Shown here: positions 18,256-26,994 of the stretch, piece after piece | Layout: each line of letters starts with the position of its first letter | How positions within the stretch are numbered: position 1 is the stretch's first letter | NCBI GenBank assembly: GCA_965223085.1 | Contig: OZ244981.1 | Coordinates: forward strand, 2,480,001-2,544,000 | Origin: CBDCVO01 sp965223085 | GTDB lineage: Bacteria; Pseudomonadota; Gammaproteobacteria; Ga0077536 | DNA: 64,000 bases | Direction of reading: 5' to 3' | Notes under the pieces: generated by a model | What the model was told of the DNA's origin: nothing | Database searches by the model: none | What the model saw: the letters and a program-made list of their open reading frames with translations, nothing else | Translations under genes and position numbers: made by a program

Positions 18256-18813
18256 TCAAAACAACTCGATTGCGTCTTCTTTCGAATTATCGGTGTCAAG
18301 CTGGGCGATCGCTTCATCGATCGGTGTGCCGGCGAGAACGGCGGCGAGTAGTTTTTGATCGGAATCCAGGGTAAACCGAGCGCGTACTTGAGCTTGCAAA
18401 TTCGCCCACGCGTTGGGGTTATAGAGGCGGTCTTGTCGGGATATGAGCTCGTTGAGCGCGTGCAAGCTGTTGGAGCAGTGATGCAAGCGTTGCGTCAACC
18501 GATCGTAGAATTGAAATGCCACGATTGCGGCTTGCGTGCGTTGCTCGATGTGTTCGCAATCTTCGAGGATCGAATGCTTGGCATCGCCGTCACCCAAAGT
18601 TTCGGCGACATTATGCACATCTTTCACTGCTGCAATCATGGACATAAAAGACTCGGTAAGTGCCGCCACTGAATCACTACCATCGTCCATGGCGTGCTGA
18701 ATACGGGCAATGGCGACATTTATCATCACAACCGTTTCACGAATTTGGCTCCAATCAAGATCGGGGCACTCGGCGGAACTGGTAACAGGTGCGTTTTGTG
18801 CAGCAGTGGCCAT
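18256..18813 (-). CDS. Uncharacterised helical protein, possibly CheZ-like
   Basis: About 185 residues, almost entirely helical, with no signal peptide. A long helix pair (SQIRETVVMINVAIARIQHA ... VAALTESFMSMIAAV) is followed by FQFYDRLTQRLHHCSNSLHALNEL and an acidic tail (NSKEDAIELF). The Q-F-Y-D-x-L-T-Q pattern recalls the Q-D-x-Q-D-x-T-G-Q helix of CheZ phosphatases, and the acidic/hydrophobic end resembles a CheY-binding tail, but this is only resemblance. ATG 18813, with a weak GGA upstream, was chosen; the longer frame to 18969 starts with sequence that does not look coding. No chemotaxis genes are adjacent. Confidence 0.6.
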   Translation of the reverse strand: MATAAQNAPVTSSAECPDLDWSQIRETVVMINVAIARIQHAMDDGSDSVAALTESFMSMIAAVKDVHNVAETLGDGDAKHSILEDCEHIEQRTQAAIVAFQFYDRLTQRLHHCSNSLHALNELISRQDRLYNPNAWANLQAQVRARFTLDSDQKLLAAVLAGTPIDEAIAQLDTDNSKEDAIELF

Positions 18814-19011
18814 ATTTTTATCCGGTTTGCTGGGAAACATTTTTTGACGCCGCGGCTCGGCGACCGAGGGTCCGATAGAACCGGTAGCGGCGAGACAAAA
18901 CGAACACTTGAGTGATATGAACGGTGGGTTTTCCTGACCGCCGTCGCTAAACGTGGTCGCGCGCGGCATGCGCGCAAATAGTTGCGAACCTTACCCACGC
19001 TGGCGATGCGC

Positions 19012-19425
19012 TTAGGACTTAGATTTTGGTAGCCGTGCTTCTTTCGCTACGGTCGGACCCCCAGCCTCAACCCACGCGCTGTAACCCCCTGCCATATGGG
19101 CAACGGGTGTTAGGCCCATCTGTTGCACGGTGTAGGCGGCTAGTGCCGAGCGCATACCGCCAGCGCAGTAGAAGATGAATTTTTTTCCAGAGGCGAATTC
19201 TTCACGATGATAGGGGCTGTCGGGGTCGACCCAGAACTCCAGCATACCGCGCGGCGCGTGCCTGGCGCCGGCAATCGTACCATCGCGCCACAACTCACGA
19301 ATGTCCCGGATATCAACCAGTTGCACGTTCGAGTCGTCTGCCAGAGCCATTACCTCGCTAACCGACAGGGTCTCAATGTGCGCCTCGGCGTCAGCACAAA
19401 GTGCCTTAATGCCCTTTGTGATCAT
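19012..19425 (-). CDS. Rhodanese-like domain protein
   Basis: A 137-residue single rhodanese domain. LVDIRDIRELWRDGTIAGA is the CH2A-type start, and the active-site loop FYCAGGMRSALAA carries the catalytic Cys, with the C-terminal HMAGGYSAWVEAGGP also typical. It is a likely sulfurtransferase or persulfide carrier in the cytoplasm. It is probably transcribed alone, with its promoter in the 275 nt toward the decayed response-regulator gene. Confidence 0.88.
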   Translation of the reverse strand: MITKGIKALCADAEAHIETLSVSEVMALADDSNVQLVDIRDIRELWRDGTIAGARHAPRGMLEFWVDPDSPYHREEFASGKKFIFYCAGGMRSALAAYTVQQMGLTPVAHMAGGYSAWVEAGGPTVAKEARLPKSKS

Positions 19426-19700
19426 GCCGATAACCTCGTTTTGGGTGTGTCAAAATATCTCCCTGGCAGTTTGCCCTGATCTGCCCATGCGTCACTATTT
19501 TGATGGTTTCGTGTCAAAAATCCATCGTTTAATGAGGATCGACCGTGTCGTCACCGTGCCCAAGCACGTCTCAGCCACGGCAACGTTGTCATCGCGCGGG
19601 CGAGAAATTGGTATGAATATTGTGGTTCCTTTAATTTTACAGATCCGAGCCGTAGCTAAACTTGGCTCATTATTATCATTGTCCCGTGCAGCCACTGTAA

Positions 19701-20689
19701 ATGATGGAAACACCAATCGTGGATCCTAACCAGGAGGTCAACTGCTATCCATAAAGCATGATATTGCGGTCGAACGTGCCGGCCATAGTGCTGTCGGCGT
19801 CGCCAGCGGTCGGGACGCGCTCGCCAAATTTGACGAAACGAACATTGATACCTTGATCATCTCGCTTTCCTTAACGGATCGTTTCGGAAATAACGTGGTG
19901 GACTTGTGAGGTGAACGAGCCCTCGCCGTAGATATCCCCATGGTCGTGATCGGCGACGGTGAGGCCCCAGCCGAGACGATCGTGGCGCTGCTCGCGAGCG
20001 GTAATCAATACCTCGAAAAACCCTAGGAGATGAGCATCCTCGCGGCGAAGTTAGCCGCGCTCGCTGAGGGCGCCGCGCTGCGGCGAGAGCTGCGGCAGAT
20101 GTGCTCCGCCTTGGAGTCGAAGGCGCGCCAGATTCTTGCGCTCAGGCGTGACGATCCGCTCATGGGGCGGTGGAACGCCGCGTATTTCAGAGAATCTTTG
20201 GCGCGCGAATTCAAGCGCGCCATCCGTTGCCGGGCGTTTGTTACCATCCTGCTTATCGAGGTCGACGCCTTTCTACGCCACTACGACTACTATGGCCGGG
20301 TAGCCGGTGCCCGGTGCTTGAAGGCGATTACGGATCGACTCAAAACAGGCTTGAAACGTCCTACGGATATATTCGCACGAGACGAAGAAGGAGCGAGACT
20401 CATCGCTTGCCTACCTTCAACGCCCGAAGTTGGCGCCCAAGTGGTCGGTGAGGGGATGTGCAGGATGGCGCGCCGGATGCGCATCGATCACCGTGTTTCT
20501 GACGCCGACGACATCGTCACGATCAGTGTCGGCTGTGCGGCATTGCGGCCAGAGGCTTTTCGTGCACCAGTGAGTTTGATCGAGTCCACCGAGCAAGCCT
20601 TGGCGAATGCGAAAGCTAAGGGTAAAAATCGCTTGGTTTGCGCTGGCGACCTTAGCGTCGTCGACACCCGCTTGCGGGGCTTTGCCTGA
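19701..20689 (+). pseudogene. Decayed response regulator-GGDEF gene
   Basis: Read conceptually, this is a receiver-GGDEF protein with several breaks. ATG 19701 opens METPIVDPNQEVN, like the first strand and acidic pocket of a receiver. Near 19738 the frame shifts, and the next frame continues KHDIAVERAGHSAVGVASGR, then the receiver core, with a TGA at 19907-19909. It goes on through DIPMVVIGDGEAPAETIVAL and NQYLEKP, where a TAG follows at 20024-20026. The rest (from 20030) is an uninterrupted 219-residue GGDEF-type domain, but the signature is lost: where GG(D/E)EF should be it reads EEGAR, although an RxxD-like RPTD is still in place. ATG 20030 could still start a fragment, but AGGAG abuts it with no spacing. 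It is best explained as a dead diguanylate cyclase. Confidence 0.75.
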
Positions 20690-20755
20690 GCATGTTAACG
20701 ACGAAGCGTTTTAGCCCAAAGGCACAGCTGCGAAAAATACTATAGCCGCTGAATG

Positions 20756-23176
20756 CTAAACTGCTGTGCGCATGTCGGTGTGGAGCGACAAAGCGATGTC
20801 GCTTTTGACGAGCAAATCATCGCGGGCGGCAAAGCCTGGTTTCACCAGCCACACGAGCAACGGCAGCACGATCAGTGCCAGCGACATGTTGATGGCCATG
20901 ATGACGATCAACAACATCCCCATATCGGCGACGAATTTGAGCCCCGATAAGAAATACCAAGGCGCGATCCCGAGCGCCATAATGGTGGCCGTGAACATGA
21001 TCGCTTTACCAGTGGTGCGCAGCGCGAATGTGATCGCGGTGCCCCAATCTTGCGCGTTTGCTTGATATTCTTCGCAGATTCGCGACAACAAATAAATACC
21101 ATAGTCGATCCCAACGCCTAACCCGATCGCCGCCACGATCAAAGAATTCACATCGAGGCCGACACCGAGCAAGTGCATGGCCGCGTACATGACCTGATTA
21201 GCAAGATTAACCGGCACGAGCAGCAACAAACCAGCAACGATCGAACGATAGGCTACGGTGCATGTAATAAATATCAATACGTTCATCAAGCCAATAACGA
21301 GCCAGTGATAGCGATCGATGACGAGATTCACTGCTTGCTGCAGCGGAATCGTTCCGGTTCCGACCCGGAGCCGGAAATTCTCGTGTTCGACGCCAACTTG
21401 CTCTACGACACGGTGGGCGGAAGCGAGTGCACGGTCGACTGTTTCTTGTGTATTGTCTTTGTACCATAGCGAAACCGTACCGTTGAGCCACACGTTGTTA
21501 ACGACATGGCCAAAATCCTTCGCACTGGATCCCATCGATACCCCGAAAGCGGCCGCACGCACGGCGGCATCGGTATGGTCGATCGGCAACCACTTCGGGT
21601 TACCGCCATTGAACAGCCGATTGCCTTCGGCAATGTAGTCAGCGACGGATAGCGTCGCGCGTGGTGGGAAATCACTCCGTTCGATTAATACTTGGAGTCG
21701 TTGCATGAGTGCGAACGCTTCGGCTTTTTGCATACGCATGTCGAGGCTTTCTTGATCGCGCGACTCGATCACAATTTCGAGGGTGTTAACACCGGGAAAG
21801 TGCGCGTTGATTTGGCGTACCGCGGTATTGAACGCTGAGTCGTGCCAAAACAAGCTACTGCCTTCTACGGGATTTCCAATTTTGATCTGCGAAGCGGTAT
21901 AGATCGCAACGAGCGCGAACATCCCAACGACCAATGCGGTGCGCCAGGCCCGCGCGCCAAAACTTAAACGCGCGACCGCGTCCAGTATTTGTTGAGTTTT
22001 GTAATGGATCCCGTTCGAGGTGCCGCGTCCAATAAGCTTCTCGACGTTCCGGGGTGGGGGCAACGAAGCGAGCAGCAAGGAGATCAATACCACGCCGGTT
22101 GGAATCAACCAAACAGCCCACATCCCGCAGAAAATCGCGTGGCGTACCATTGCGGGGATCGGTGCGGCGACGACGATAAAAATGCCGAGAATATCGGTAA
22201 TGATGCTCAGCACCCCCGGCACCATCATCACACTCATGGTGATCTCCGCGGCTTTTTCCCGCTCCCCCACCTGGGCGTAAACCTCATAGAAACGCTCGGT
22301 AAATTGCACACAGTGTGAAAACGAACGCGCGATCAATAATAAGGGCACGACCATCAACAGCGGTTCGATGGAAATGTCTAGCCACCCGACGAGCCCAAAC
22401 CCCCATATCGCCGCAGTAGCCGCGGTGATAATCGGTGTTATTACCCCGACCCAGTTGCGCATGTACAATACGAGCGCCAGGATCAAAGCGCCGAGCGTGA
22501 CTGCGAAGATGCCGATCATTTCTAGTTCGTAGGTGTAGACCCAACCGATCAGGGTCGGTTGGCCGGCTACATAGACATCGTGGGTGTCGTCTTTAGCCGC
22601 CTCGGCCAGGCCGCGCACGTAGTTGAAGGCGACCCCGTAATCAACGGCGTGCTCGATAAATGTCGCCGTGATCAACGTTGCTGTGTCGTCGCGAGAAATT
22701 AAGAAAATGCGGGTGTTGGGTGATTTATCCACAAGCTCACGAAAGCGGGCGACTTCCGCGTCGGTGCTCGGGATTTGATCGCTCATTAACGGTCGCATGT
22801 CGATCCCGTAAGACGTCGCCTCGCTATAGCGCGCTTTGGTGCTGGCGATTGAAAGAATTTGCTCGTGATCGACACCTGGCGTGAGATCGATATCACGGGT
22901 AAATTCCCATACCTTGCGGAGGGTGTTTGGGCTGTAGATGTCGCCGTCTTTGCGCTTGATCATGACCGCTACTGTCAGCGGATTGCCGAAGTGCGGATGC
23001 TGCTGAAAAATTTGCACATAGGGGTCATTTTTTGGCAGCAGGTCAGAGAAAATCGTACGTAATTCGACGCGCGGTAACCCGGCGGCAAAAAAGGCAGTGA
23101 TAAGGACGAAAATTGTCCACGAAACGCGGCGATGGGCGATGACCCATCTAGCAATGCGAACGCGTAAGCTGTACAT
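20756..23176 (-). CDS. RND/MMPL-family exporter
   Basis: An 806-residue transporter with two MMPL-type halves. TM1 is near VSWTIFVLITAFFAAGLP. A large periplasmic loop precedes the first membrane block, which contains MIGIFAVTLGALILALVLYM. A second loop starting around QIKIGNPVEGSSLFWHDSAF leads to the second block (LVIGLMNVLIFITCTVAYRS to LIVIMAINMSLALIVLPLLV). AIGLGVGIDYGIYLLSR carries the charged residue expected in TM10 of proton-driven RND pumps. Relatives often sit beside hydrocarbon or steroid catabolism genes and may move hydrophobic compounds. No periplasmic adaptor or outer-membrane gene is beside it. It is divergent from the epoxide hydrolase gene. Confidence 0.87.
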   Translation of the reverse strand: MYSLRVRIARWVIAHRRVSWTIFVLITAFFAAGLPRVELRTIFSDLLPKNDPYVQIFQQHPHFGNPLTVAVMIKRKDGDIYSPNTLRKVWEFTRDIDLTPGVDHEQILSIASTKARYSEATSYGIDMRPLMSDQIPSTDAEVARFRELVDKSPNTRIFLISRDDTATLITATFIEHAVDYGVAFNYVRGLAEAAKDDTHDVYVAGQPTLIGWVYTYELEMIGIFAVTLGALILALVLYMRNWVGVITPIITAATAAIWGFGLVGWLDISIEPLLMVVPLLLIARSFSHCVQFTERFYEVYAQVGEREKAAEITMSVMMVPGVLSIITDILGIFIVVAAPIPAMVRHAIFCGMWAVWLIPTGVVLISLLLASLPPPRNVEKLIGRGTSNGIHYKTQQILDAVARLSFGARAWRTALVVGMFALVAIYTASQIKIGNPVEGSSLFWHDSAFNTAVRQINAHFPGVNTLEIVIESRDQESLDMRMQKAEAFALMQRLQVLIERSDFPPRATLSVADYIAEGNRLFNGGNPKWLPIDHTDAAVRAAAFGVSMGSSAKDFGHVVNNVWLNGTVSLWYKDNTQETVDRALASAHRVVEQVGVEHENFRLRVGTGTIPLQQAVNLVIDRYHWLVIGLMNVLIFITCTVAYRSIVAGLLLLVPVNLANQVMYAAMHLLGVGLDVNSLIVAAIGLGVGIDYGIYLLSRICEEYQANAQDWGTAITFALRTTGKAIMFTATIMALGIAPWYFLSGLKFVADMGMLLIVIMAINMSLALIVLPLLVWLVKPGFAARDDLLVKSDIALSLHTDMRTAV

Positions 23177-23298
23177 ATAGGTGGAGATTCAAGAGGCGGC
23201 TAGCCGCTGATCCTACACCATCACTTTGGTGTCTTCAGCGGGCACTAGCTGGTGTGTTTGTTTAGGAGTTGCTGCCAACGAGATCCGAAGGAGGGGTA

Positions 23299-24441
23299 AT
23301 GGGTAAAATCGAACCATATCAATTCAAGATCCCAGATAGCGCGCTGGATGATTTGCGCAATCGTTTGTCACTAACCCGTTGGCCGGAGCGGGAAACACCC
23401 AGTGATTGGACGCAAGGCGTACCTTTAGCGTATACGCAGGAAGTCGCTGAATACTGGTGCACGCAATACGATTGGCGCAGGTGTGAGGCGCAGCTAAACG
23501 CCTTACCGCAGTTCCATACCGAAATTGACGGACTGGACATCCAGTTTATGCACCTCCAGTCACGGCACGATACGGCGTTGCCTTTGGTCATCACGCATGG
23601 ATGGCCCGGCTCGATTATCGAGTTCCTGAAAATTCTTGGACCGTTAACTGATCCGACCGCCTACGGTGGCGTTGCTGAGGACGCGTTTCACGTGGTTGCA
23701 CCGACGCTACCTGGGTTTGGATTTTCCGGCAAACCAAAATCGCCGGGTTGCAGCGTCGACCGCATTGGGCACGTCTGGGGGGAACTGATGGCGCGCTTAG
23801 GATACGAGAACTATGTAGCCCAGGGCGGCGATTGGGGTGCCGCGGTGACCACCAGCATCGCCATGACACAGACCGCGCATTGCAAAGGTATTCATATCAA
23901 CATGCCGATCGTTACGCCGAGCCCGGAACTGATGGAAGACCTCACGCCATTCGAGCAGGAAGCGCTTAGCAGCGCGAAATATTATTGGGATTGGGATTCG
24001 GGGTACTCGAAAGAACAAAGTACGCGTCCGCAGACACTAGGCTATGGTTTGGTCGACTCACCAGTGGGACAAATGGCGTGGATCTTGGAAAAATTTTGGG
24101 CGTGGACGGATTGCGGTGGGCACCCCGAAAATGTACTAAGCCGCGACGAACTGCTGGATAACATCATGATGTATTGGTTGCCAGCGGTTGGTGCTTCGTC
24201 GGCACGCCTGTATTGGGAGAGTTTCGCCTTATTGCTGGAGCCAAAGTTGCCCGTGACCTTGCCAACTGGCGCGAGCATATTTCCTCACGAAATTTTTCGG
24301 GCTTCAAAACGCTGGGTTGAAGAGCGTTATACGAACCTCATCTACTACAACACGCTAGAGAAAGGGGGTCATTTCGCCGCGTTTGAACAACCAGAGCAGT
24401 TTGTTGCAGAAATTCGCGCGTGTTTTAGGCATATGCGGTGA
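23299..24441 (+). CDS. Epoxide hydrolase (EHN-domain family)
   Basis: A 380-residue epoxide hydrolase. The N-terminal EHN segment (YQFKIPDSALDDLRNRLSLT) wraps the alpha/beta core, as in microsomal-type enzymes. The oxyanion motif is THGWPGS, the nucleophile is Asp in AQGGDWGA, and the base is His in EKGGHFAAFEQPEQF. The cap contains several Tyr residues that could polarise the epoxide. ATG 23299 is preceded by a near-perfect AAGGAGGGG, so an upstream TTG is rejected. It is first in a run of hydrolases with the dehalogenase. The substrate is probably an aliphatic or terpenoid epoxide. Confidence 0.9.
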   Translation: MGKIEPYQFKIPDSALDDLRNRLSLTRWPERETPSDWTQGVPLAYTQEVAEYWCTQYDWRRCEAQLNALPQFHTEIDGLDIQFMHLQSRHDTALPLVITHGWPGSIIEFLKILGPLTDPTAYGGVAEDAFHVVAPTLPGFGFSGKPKSPGCSVDRIGHVWGELMARLGYENYVAQGGDWGAAVTTSIAMTQTAHCKGIHINMPIVTPSPELMEDLTPFEQEALSSAKYYWDWDSGYSKEQSTRPQTLGYGLVDSPVGQMAWILEKFWAWTDCGGHPENVLSRDELLDNIMMYWLPAVGASSARLYWESFALLLEPKLPVTLPTGASIFPHEIFRASKRWVEERYTNLIYYNTLEKGGHFAAFEQPEQFVAEIRACFRHMR

Positions 24442-24470
24442 GGGCAGCGTGACGTCGGAGGCGCTAGCAC

Positions 24471-25295
24471 ATGGCTGAATTGAGAACAGATAGCACCACG
24501 CTGTGGTATGAGGTTGATGGCACTGGGCCACCGCTAGTGCTCTCGGGTGGATTCGGCTTATTGCATAACCAATGGGATTTCGTGCGCGAGTATTTGACCG
24601 CGTATTTTCAAGTCATCGACTGGAATTATCGTGGCGCAGGCCGTTCTGATCGCGCGTGGCCGGGTGGCTTTTTTAACCAAGAAACTTGGGTCGATGATCT
24701 CGAAGCGATACTAGCCCACCTCGATATTCGTGACGCTGTGCTGTGGGGCACATCGACAGGTTCGCCGATCAGCATTCGCTATGCGGCGAAGTATTCGCAC
24801 CGCGTACGGGCACTGATTACTTATCCGATGTTCAAAGCCGACGCGGGGTTTCGCCAAGCGTTTGCTGGGTTTCAGACCATTGGAGAAACGTTTGGTTATG
24901 ACGCGCTCGCCTGCTTAACGAGTTGGATCGGTTGTGCTGAACATAATGTGTTTACGCCGCAGCAGGGTGAGCTCGCTCGTTGGGAGGCAGAGTGTTTCGC
25001 GCGAAATTTTTCCTTGGAAACTTTAGGCGAAACGATGCGCATCGTAGCGACGAATGACCTTAGCGCTGATCTGCTAAAACTCAGCATGCCGACTCTGATA
25101 CTGATGGGGCAATCAGGCAATCTCGGTTACGATGCGGCTGGAAACCGCGAACTTGCGGAGGCGTTTCGCGCGGCTGTGCCGCACGCGGAACTCAAACTTA
25201 TTCCACGCGGAGGCGGTACTTATTGCATGATCGAAGAACCGCAAGCAACGGCTACCGCGGTTGTCGATTTCGTAAATGGTTTGGAGAATTCTTAG
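24471..25295 (+). CDS. Alpha/beta hydrolase lacking the catalytic His
   Basis: A 274-residue alpha/beta-hydrolase fold. The nucleophile elbow is intact (LWGTSTGSPI). The segment that normally ends in a G-G-H-x-x-x-x-E-x-P motif reads PRGGGTYCMIEEP here: the expected His is Thr (codon ACT near 25217). The preceding acid strand is also unusual (LMGQSGNLGYDA). The enzyme may be inactive as a classic hydrolase or use another residue. It starts 29 nt after the epoxide hydrolase and 43 nt before the dehalogenase, so it is co-transcribed with both. The frame is intact, so it is kept as a gene. Confidence 0.8.
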   Translation: MAELRTDSTTLWYEVDGTGPPLVLSGGFGLLHNQWDFVREYLTAYFQVIDWNYRGAGRSDRAWPGGFFNQETWVDDLEAILAHLDIRDAVLWGTSTGSPISIRYAAKYSHRVRALITYPMFKADAGFRQAFAGFQTIGETFGYDALACLTSWIGCAEHNVFTPQQGELARWEAECFARNFSLETLGETMRIVATNDLSADLLKLSMPTLILMGQSGNLGYDAAGNRELAEAFRAAVPHAELKLIPRGGGTYCMIEEPQATATAVVDFVNGLENS

Positions 25296-25338
25296 CGTGA
25301 ACTCCACGCGCTGCGTACTATCAATTTAGGAGGCCATC

Positions 25339-26229
25339 ATGCTGATATCAGACGCGCCGTACGGCACCAAGCAATATATAGAAATAAACGGCAGCCGTAT
25401 GGCTTATGTCGAGCACGGTACGGGGGACCCGATTGTGTTTCAGCACGGCAATCCAACGTCATCGTATTTGTGGCGCAATGTTATGCCGTATTGTGAAGGT
25501 CTGGGTCGTCTGATTGCTTGCGACCTGATCGGCATGGGCGATAGCGCGAAATTGTCGCCCTCGGGACCCGAGCGCTATACCTACATCGAGCAGCGCACGT
25601 ATCTGCATGCCTTGTGGGAGGCATTAGGAATTCAAGACAATGTTGTTTTCGTGATACATGATTGGGGTTCGGCGTTGGGCTTCGATTGGGCGCGCCAGCA
25701 TCCCACGGCAGTACAAGGGATTGCGTATATGGAAGCCATCGTGCAACCGCTAACGTGGACGGTATGGCCCGACGCCGCACGCAACGTATTTCAGGCATTT
25801 CGCTCCACCGCGGGCGAGGAAATGGTCTTGCAGAAAAATATATTTGTGGATGCAGTCTTGCCGAGCGCGGTCATTCGTGACCTAACGGCCGCGGAAATGG
25901 ACGTCTATCGCGCACCGTTCAAAAACCCAGGCGAGGATCGTCGCCCAACACTAACATGGCCGCGCATGATTCCCATTGACGGTGAGCCCGCGGAAGTCGT
26001 TGCTATTGTGGAGGACTATGCACAGTGGATGGCGAGTAATGATATTCCAAAACTATTCATCAACGCCGAACCTGGATCGATCCTAGTCGGTCCCCAGCGC
26101 GAGTTTTGTCGTACTTGGCCGCATCAGACCGAAGTGACGGTGGCTGGAAGCCATTTCGTGCAAGAGGACAGCCCTGACGAAATCGGCCGTGCAGTCGCGT
26201 CGTTTGTGCGTTCGCTACGTGGCGGATAG
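25339..26229 (+). CDS. dhaA: Haloalkane dehalogenase, LinB-type (HLD-II)
   Basis: A 296-residue enzyme that cleaves the carbon-halogen bond of haloalkanes to give an alcohol, halide and a proton. The halide-binding Asn38 is in QHGNPTSS, nucleophile Asp108 and Trp109 in VIHDWGSALGFDW, acid Glu132 in AYMEAIVQP and base His272 in GSHFVQEDSPDEIG. Length and all these positions match what I know of LinB of Sphingobium (lindane pathway). Position 177, the tunnel-mouth Leu in LinB, is Ala here, so the access tunnel should be wider. A good AGGAGG site precedes ATG 25339. No other lin genes are present. The natural substrate is unknown. Confidence 0.93.
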   Translation: MLISDAPYGTKQYIEINGSRMAYVEHGTGDPIVFQHGNPTSSYLWRNVMPYCEGLGRLIACDLIGMGDSAKLSPSGPERYTYIEQRTYLHALWEALGIQDNVVFVIHDWGSALGFDWARQHPTAVQGIAYMEAIVQPLTWTVWPDAARNVFQAFRSTAGEEMVLQKNIFVDAVLPSAVIRDLTAAEMDVYRAPFKNPGEDRRPTLTWPRMIPIDGEPAEVVAIVEDYAQWMASNDIPKLFINAEPGSILVGPQREFCRTWPHQTEVTVAGSHFVQEDSPDEIGRAVASFVRSLRGG

Positions 26230-26305
26230 CGGTCCGTCGCCGCTTCTAGTAGGCTGTGGGGCCACCATTGTGAAAATTGCCTCTATATATTTATAGGATA
26301 AACTT

Positions 26306-26761
26306 ATGAGTGACCCGATTATCGAAGCGAACACCACCGGGTGGATCGCCGAGCACCGCAACAAATACTTAGCCGACGGCGATGCCGGTCATATGTGGGA
26401 CTCGAGCGCTGCGGGTGGGCCCGGACTGCTGCCGACCTTACTGTTGACTACGATAGGGCGAAAGTCAGGCAAGGAAAGCATTATGCCGTTGTTGTACGGC
26501 AAAGTTACGGGAGGTTATGCAATCATTGCCTCTAAGGGCGGTGCGCCCAAACATCCGGGGTGGTATCACAACTTGCGGGCCCAGGATCAAGTGCAAGTCC
26601 AAGTGGCGAAAGACGTTTTTTCCGCGAGTGCGCGTGTTGCCAGCGGTGCTGAGCGCGAGCAGATCTGGGCTCAGATGAGTGCAATGTATCCTCCCTATGT
26701 CGATTATCAAGCGAAAACGAGCCGCGAGATCCCGGTGATCGTGCTGGAGCCACGTGACTAG
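26306..26761 (+). CDS. Ddn-like deazaflavin-dependent nitroreductase-family protein
   Basis: A 151-residue split-beta-barrel protein of the F420H2-dependent Ddn family. The core LLLTTIGRKSGKESIMPLLY carries the typical R-K-S-G-K phosphate-binding stretch, followed by YAIIASKGGAPKHPGWYHNL and the end YQAKTSREIPVIVLEP. AGGAT lies 7 nt before the ATG. Relatives reduce quinones, nitro groups or activated double bonds with F420H2; some bind FMN or other flavins. It may need F420, but no F420-biosynthesis gene is in view. Confidence 0.85.
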   Translation: MSDPIIEANTTGWIAEHRNKYLADGDAGHMWDSSAAGGPGLLPTLLLTTIGRKSGKESIMPLLYGKVTGGYAIIASKGGAPKHPGWYHNLRAQDQVQVQVAKDVFSASARVASGAEREQIWAQMSAMYPPYVDYQAKTSREIPVIVLEPRD

Positions 26762-26889
26762 TTGCCGGGTGCAGCACACGGGTAGCGGTATCGTCTGTTT
26801 CTGGCGCGCTCACACTGCGCGCTAGCGGTTTGCGTGTTCTCTGCCAATCTCGCAACCCAGCGTCCGTGTAAAACCTAAACTGTGATCGC

Positions 26890-26918
26890 GCTGCGCACCG
26901 AATTTCAAAGTGCGCAGC
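26890..26918. repeat. Inverted repeat upstream of the exported methyltransferase-like gene
   Basis: A perfect 9-bp stem, GCTGCGCAC / GTGCGCAGC, with an 11-nt AT-rich loop, about 76 nt before ATG 26995 and 130 nt after the Ddn-like gene. No T tract follows on either strand. It could be a regulatory hairpin, an operator or a factor-dependent terminator. Confidence 0.4.
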
Positions 26919-26994
26919 ACCCGCGGGCTGAGCGAGTCGCGGCGCGCACCTGGAGATCGGTATACTGTGCCGCCAGCGGAGACGAGGTTGAGTT

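Noticed and set aside
20030..20689. Stand-alone GGDEF protein
   Set aside because: The coding text continues upstream through stops as a receiver domain, and the GGDEF signature is lost, so a decayed fusion is a better reading; AGGAG abuts the ATG with no spacing.
25339..26229. Evidence for a full lindane (lin) pathway
   Set aside because: Only a LinB-type enzyme is present; linA, linC, linD and related transposons are not in the window.
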